From Paraburkholderia aromaticivorans (GTDB taxonomy: Bacteria > Pseudomonadota > Gammaproteobacteria > Burkholderiales > Burkholderiaceae): a DNA stretch of 64,000 nucleotides. The stretch lies in NCBI RefSeq assembly GCF_012689525.1, contig NZ_CP051515.1:1426001-1490000 (forward strand), written 5' to 3'. The notes below the pieces were generated by a model that was given only the letters and a program-made list of their open reading frames with translations, was not told where the DNA came from and searched no databases. The position numbers and the translations under genes were made by a program. This document shows positions 61,626-64,000 of the stretch, one piece after another. Every line of letters begins with the position of its first letter. Position 1 is the first letter of the stretch.

Positions 61626-63749
61626 ATGGCAGGTAAAACGAATACGCAGAAGCCCGCAGCGAAGAACGCGCAGGCGAACAATCCGCAATCGGATCCGAAA
61701 TCGAAGGATCTCGACCAGTTTCGAGTCAATCCGGAAGGCCAGGCGCTGAGAACCAATCAGGGCGTCAAGATCTCCGACAATCAGAACAGCCTGCGCGCGG
61801 GTCCGCGCGGCCCCTCGTTGCTCGAAGACTTCATCATGCGTGAAAAGATCACGCACTTCGACCATGAACGCATTCCCGAGCGCATCGTGCATGCGCGCGG
61901 TTCGGCGGCGCACGGCGTGTTTCAGGTGTACGAGTCGATGAAGGAGTACACCAAGGCCGGGTTTCTACAGGACCCCGCGGTCCAGACGCCGGTCTATGTG
62001 CGCTTTTCCACGGTGCAGGGTCCGCGCGGTTCCGCCGACACGGTGCGCGATGTGCGCGGCTTCGCCGTGAAGTTCTACACGCAGGAAGGTAATTACGATC
62101 TGGTCGGCAACAACATGCCGGTGTTCTTCATTCAGGACGCCATCAAGTTTCCCGACTTCGTGCATGCGGTCAAACCAGAAGCCCCGAACGAAATGCCGAC
62201 CGGCGGCTCCGCGCACGACACCTTCTGGGACTTCGTCTCGCTGGTGCCCGAGTCCGCGCATATGGTGCTGTGGACCATGTCGGATCGCGCGATTCCGCGC
62301 AGCCTGCGAACCATGGAAGGTTTCGGCATTCACACGTTCCGTTTCGTGAATGCGCAAGGCAAGGGACGCTTCGTCAAATTCCACTGGCGTCCGGTGCTGG
62401 GCTCGTATTCGCTGCTGTGGGACGAAGCGCAGAAACTGGCCGGCAAGGATCCGGATTTCCATCGGCGCGATCTATGGGAGTCGATCGAACTGGGCAACTT
62501 CCCCGAGTTCGAACTCGGCGTGCAGATCATTGAAGAAGCCGACGAGCACAAATTCGATTTCGACCTGCTCGATCCGACCAAGCTGATTCCAGAAGAACTC
62601 GTGCCGGTCAAGATCATCGGCAAGATGACGCTCAATCGCAATCCGGACAACTTCTTCGCCGAGACCGAACAGGTGGCGTTCCATCCGGGCCATATCGTCC
62701 CGGGTATCGATTTCTCGAACGATCCGCTTTTGCAAGGCCGTTTGTTCTCATACACGGATACGCAGATCAGCCGGCTAGGCGGCCCGAACTTTCACGAGAT
62801 TCCGATCAACCGGCCGGTGTGCCCGTTCAATAACAATCAGCGCGACGCGATGCACCGCCAGGCGATCAATGTCGGCCAGGCTTCGTATGAGCCGAATTCG
62901 GTGGGCGGCGGCTGGCCGAAGGAGACCGATCCGGCGCCGTCCGACGGCGGCTTCGAAAGTTATCAGGAGCGCGTGGAAGGCACCAAAATCCGCGTGCGCA
63001 GCGAATCGTTCGCCGATCATTTCTCGCAGGCCGCGCTGTTCTATAACAGCATGTCGCAGCCTGAGAAAGACCACATCGCCGCGGCGTATCAGTTCGAACT
63101 CGGCAAGGTGACGAAGCCGGAAATTCGTGCGCGCGTGGTGAACGAGATTATCGCCAACTTCGACGCGGGACTCGCGGCGCAGGTGGCGGAAGGGCTCGGT
63201 TTGCCGGCGCCGATGAAAGGCACGGCGAAGCTGACCGGGCCCAAGGAATCGCCCGCGCTGAGCCTGCTCAACCGGGTGCAGCCGGGCATCAAGACCCGCA
63301 AGATCGCGTTGCTCGCCGCGCCGGGTTCCGATGGCGCTGCCATCAAGAAGCTGCAGCAGGCGCTGCAAGGCGAAGGCGCGGCGCCTATGCTGATCGCGCC
63401 GACGCTCGCCGCGATCGACGGCATGGCGCCGGACGCCACGATTGCCGGCTTGCCGTCGATCATGTTCGATGCGGTGATCGTCGTGGGCGGCGACAAGGGT
63501 GCGAAGACGCTGGCGCAATCCGGCGACGCGCGGCATTTCGTGCTCGAGGCGTTCAAGCATCTGAAGGCGATTGCGGCGATCGGCGCGGGACGCGACGTGC
63601 TCGCTGCCGCGCACTTGCCGGACAATGCCGACGGCGTCGCAACCGGCGACGACAAGCAGGCCGCCGACGTGTTGAAGGCGTTCATCAAGGCGGCTGAGCA
63701 GCATCGCGTGTGGTCGCGGGCAAAGCAGGCTGAGACTGTGCCGGCTTGA
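61626..63749 (+). CDS. katE: large-subunit catalase, HPII type
   Basis: 707 residues. The N-terminal lead is polar, followed by the catalase core: distal His89 in [34 protein letters not shown] in part and the proximal haem Tyr in [11 protein letters not shown]-terminal flavodoxin/GATase-like domain (from about 555: [15 protein letters not shown]) marks the HPII class. It decomposes H2O2 and is usually a stationary-phase enzyme. CAAGGAGCAG precedes the ATG at 61626. It is monocistronic with its own terminator. Confidence 0.97.
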   Translation: MAGKTNTQKPAAKNAQANNPQSDPKSKDLDQFRVNPEGQALRTNQGVKISDNQNSLRAGPRGPSLLEDFIMREKITHFDHERIPERIVHARGSAAHGVFQVYESMKEYTKAGFLQDPAVQTPVYVRFSTVQGPRGSADTVRDVRGFAVKFYTQEGNYDLVGNNMPVFFIQDAIKFPDFVHAVKPEAPNEMPTGGSAHDTFWDFVSLVPESAHMVLWTMSDRAIPRSLRTMEGFGIHTFRFVNAQGKGRFVKFHWRPVLGSYSLLWDEAQKLAGKDPDFHRRDLWESIELGNFPEFELGVQIIEEADEHKFDFDLLDPTKLIPEELVPVKIIGKMTLNRNPDNFFAETEQVAFHPGHIVPGIDFSNDPLLQGRLFSYTDTQISRLGGPNFHEIPINRPVCPFNNNQRDAMHRQAINVGQASYEPNSVGGGWPKETDPAPSDGGFESYQERVEGTKIRVRSESFADHFSQAALFYNSMSQPEKDHIAAAYQFELGKVTKPEIRARVVNEIIANFDAGLAAQVAEGLGLPAPMKGTAKLTGPKESPALSLLNRVQPGIKTRKIALLAAPGSDGAAIKKLQQALQGEGAAPMLIAPTLAAIDGMAPDATIAGLPSIMFDAVIVVGGDKGAKTLAQSGDARHFVLEAFKHLKAIAAIGAGRDVLAAAHLPDNADGVATGDDKQAADVLKAFIKAAEQHRVWSRAKQAETVPA

Positions 63750-63770
63750 GCGTGCGGTGAGTCGTTCAAC

Positions 63771-63803
63771 GACCTGGCCAGTTCGCACTGGCCAGGTCTT
63801 TTA
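63771..63803. terminator. terminator after katE
   Basis: GACCTGGCCAGT (63771-63782) pairs perfectly with ACTGGCCAGGTC (63787-63798) around TCGC, followed by TTTTATG. It ends katE and lies close to the facing trehalase 3' end. Confidence 0.88.
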
Positions 63804-63822
63804 TGTTGCAGCGTAAAGAGCG

Positions 63823-64000
63823 TTAAGGATTCACCCGCGTGCCATGCAGCCGATGCGTATTCTTCGGCGCGGCGGCCGCGGAAGCCGCGGCCGCCGACAC
63901 GCCCGCCGGACCTTCGGGAATATCGCTAGGACGCGAGGCTTGCACCGTCTGCGGATACAGCACGAGCAACGCGCGCAGCACGCCGTTGGTCCAGCCGAAG
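63823..64000 (-). CDS. treA: alpha,alpha-trehalase, C-terminal end (partial)
   Basis: Only the last 58 residues lie in the window. They open with FGWTNGVLRALLVLYP, matching the conserved FGWTNGV near the C-terminus of GH37 periplasmic trehalases. A 40-residue Ala-rich tail follows (VSAAAASAAAAPKN), longer than in E. coli TreA. The enzyme hydrolyses trehalose to glucose. The rest of the gene is beyond the window. Confidence 0.7.
   Translation of the reverse strand, partial: FGWTNGVLRALLVLYPQTVQASRPSDIPEGPAGVSAAAASAAAAPKNTHRLHGTRVNP

Overview
The window is high-GC chromosomal DNA, densely packed with genes on both strands. I saw no rRNA, tRNA, insertion sequence, prophage or CRISPR array. Gene content and protein style point to the Burkholderiaceae, most likely a plant-associated Paraburkholderia: acdS/acdR, a stand-alone second-type rpoN, PA2169-family and BON stress proteins, a lutABC operon, and many LysR and MFS genes. 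The genus is an inference from protein recognition, not from a search.

Layout. 1-2900: small stress or envelope proteins (DUF4142, DUF1488, glycine-zipper, PA2169 family, BON). 3300-8200: a sigma-54 gene with its own sigma-54-type promoter, an AruH-like aminotransferase and an S10 peptidase. 8240-12120: a FadR-type regulator and the lutABC lactate-oxidation operon with promoter and operators. 12190-16820: a LysR regulator, a zinc deacylase (DoeB-like), an MFS transporter and an MBL hydrolase; the last two transcription units carry identical LysR-type promoter layouts. 16870-20970: a LexA-box-controlled VRR-NUC nuclease and DinG/XPD-type helicase pair. 21090-27130: alpha/beta hydrolase, large MscS channel, NIPSNAP protein, EmrB-like MFS. 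27360-31700: a sigma-54 enhancer-binding protein, a 1.35 kb regulatory gap with a -24/-12 promoter, a small unknown protein and an orphan TadZ/CpaE-like ATPase. 32360-33800: nadV.

33800-41670 is a molybdenum region: a fused permease-ATPase (ModBC), a WtpA/ModA-like binding protein, a beta-propeller lipoprotein, a small sulfite-oxidase-fold protein, a NifQ-like protein, a one-domain ModE regulator, a DUF2325 protein and an unknown 215-residue protein. Four 24-bp dyads with a shared CGTWATATM half-site lie in front of four of its transcription units. I read them as ModE operators that tie the region into one local Mo-responsive regulon. This is the best candidate here for an undescribed system.

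41740-48620: a LysR/MFS pair, an NTF2-like protein, a prolyl-4-hydroxylase-like oxygenase, a short CDF transporter, a GNAT enzyme and another MFS pump. 49060-52140: an isocitrate-lyase/PEP-mutase family lyase divergent from a PrpR-like sigma-54 activator, with a sigma-54 promoter and an upstream palindrome. 52170-64000: an oxidative-stress block (ahpC with an OxyR-type box, ahpF, doxX, pirin, LysR, exported msrB and msrA, mipA, katE) interrupted by acdS/acdR. The window ends in the C-terminus of a trehalase.

A recurring theme is sigma-54: one rpoN, two enhancer-binding proteins and three -24/-12 promoters with exact GG-to-GC spacing.
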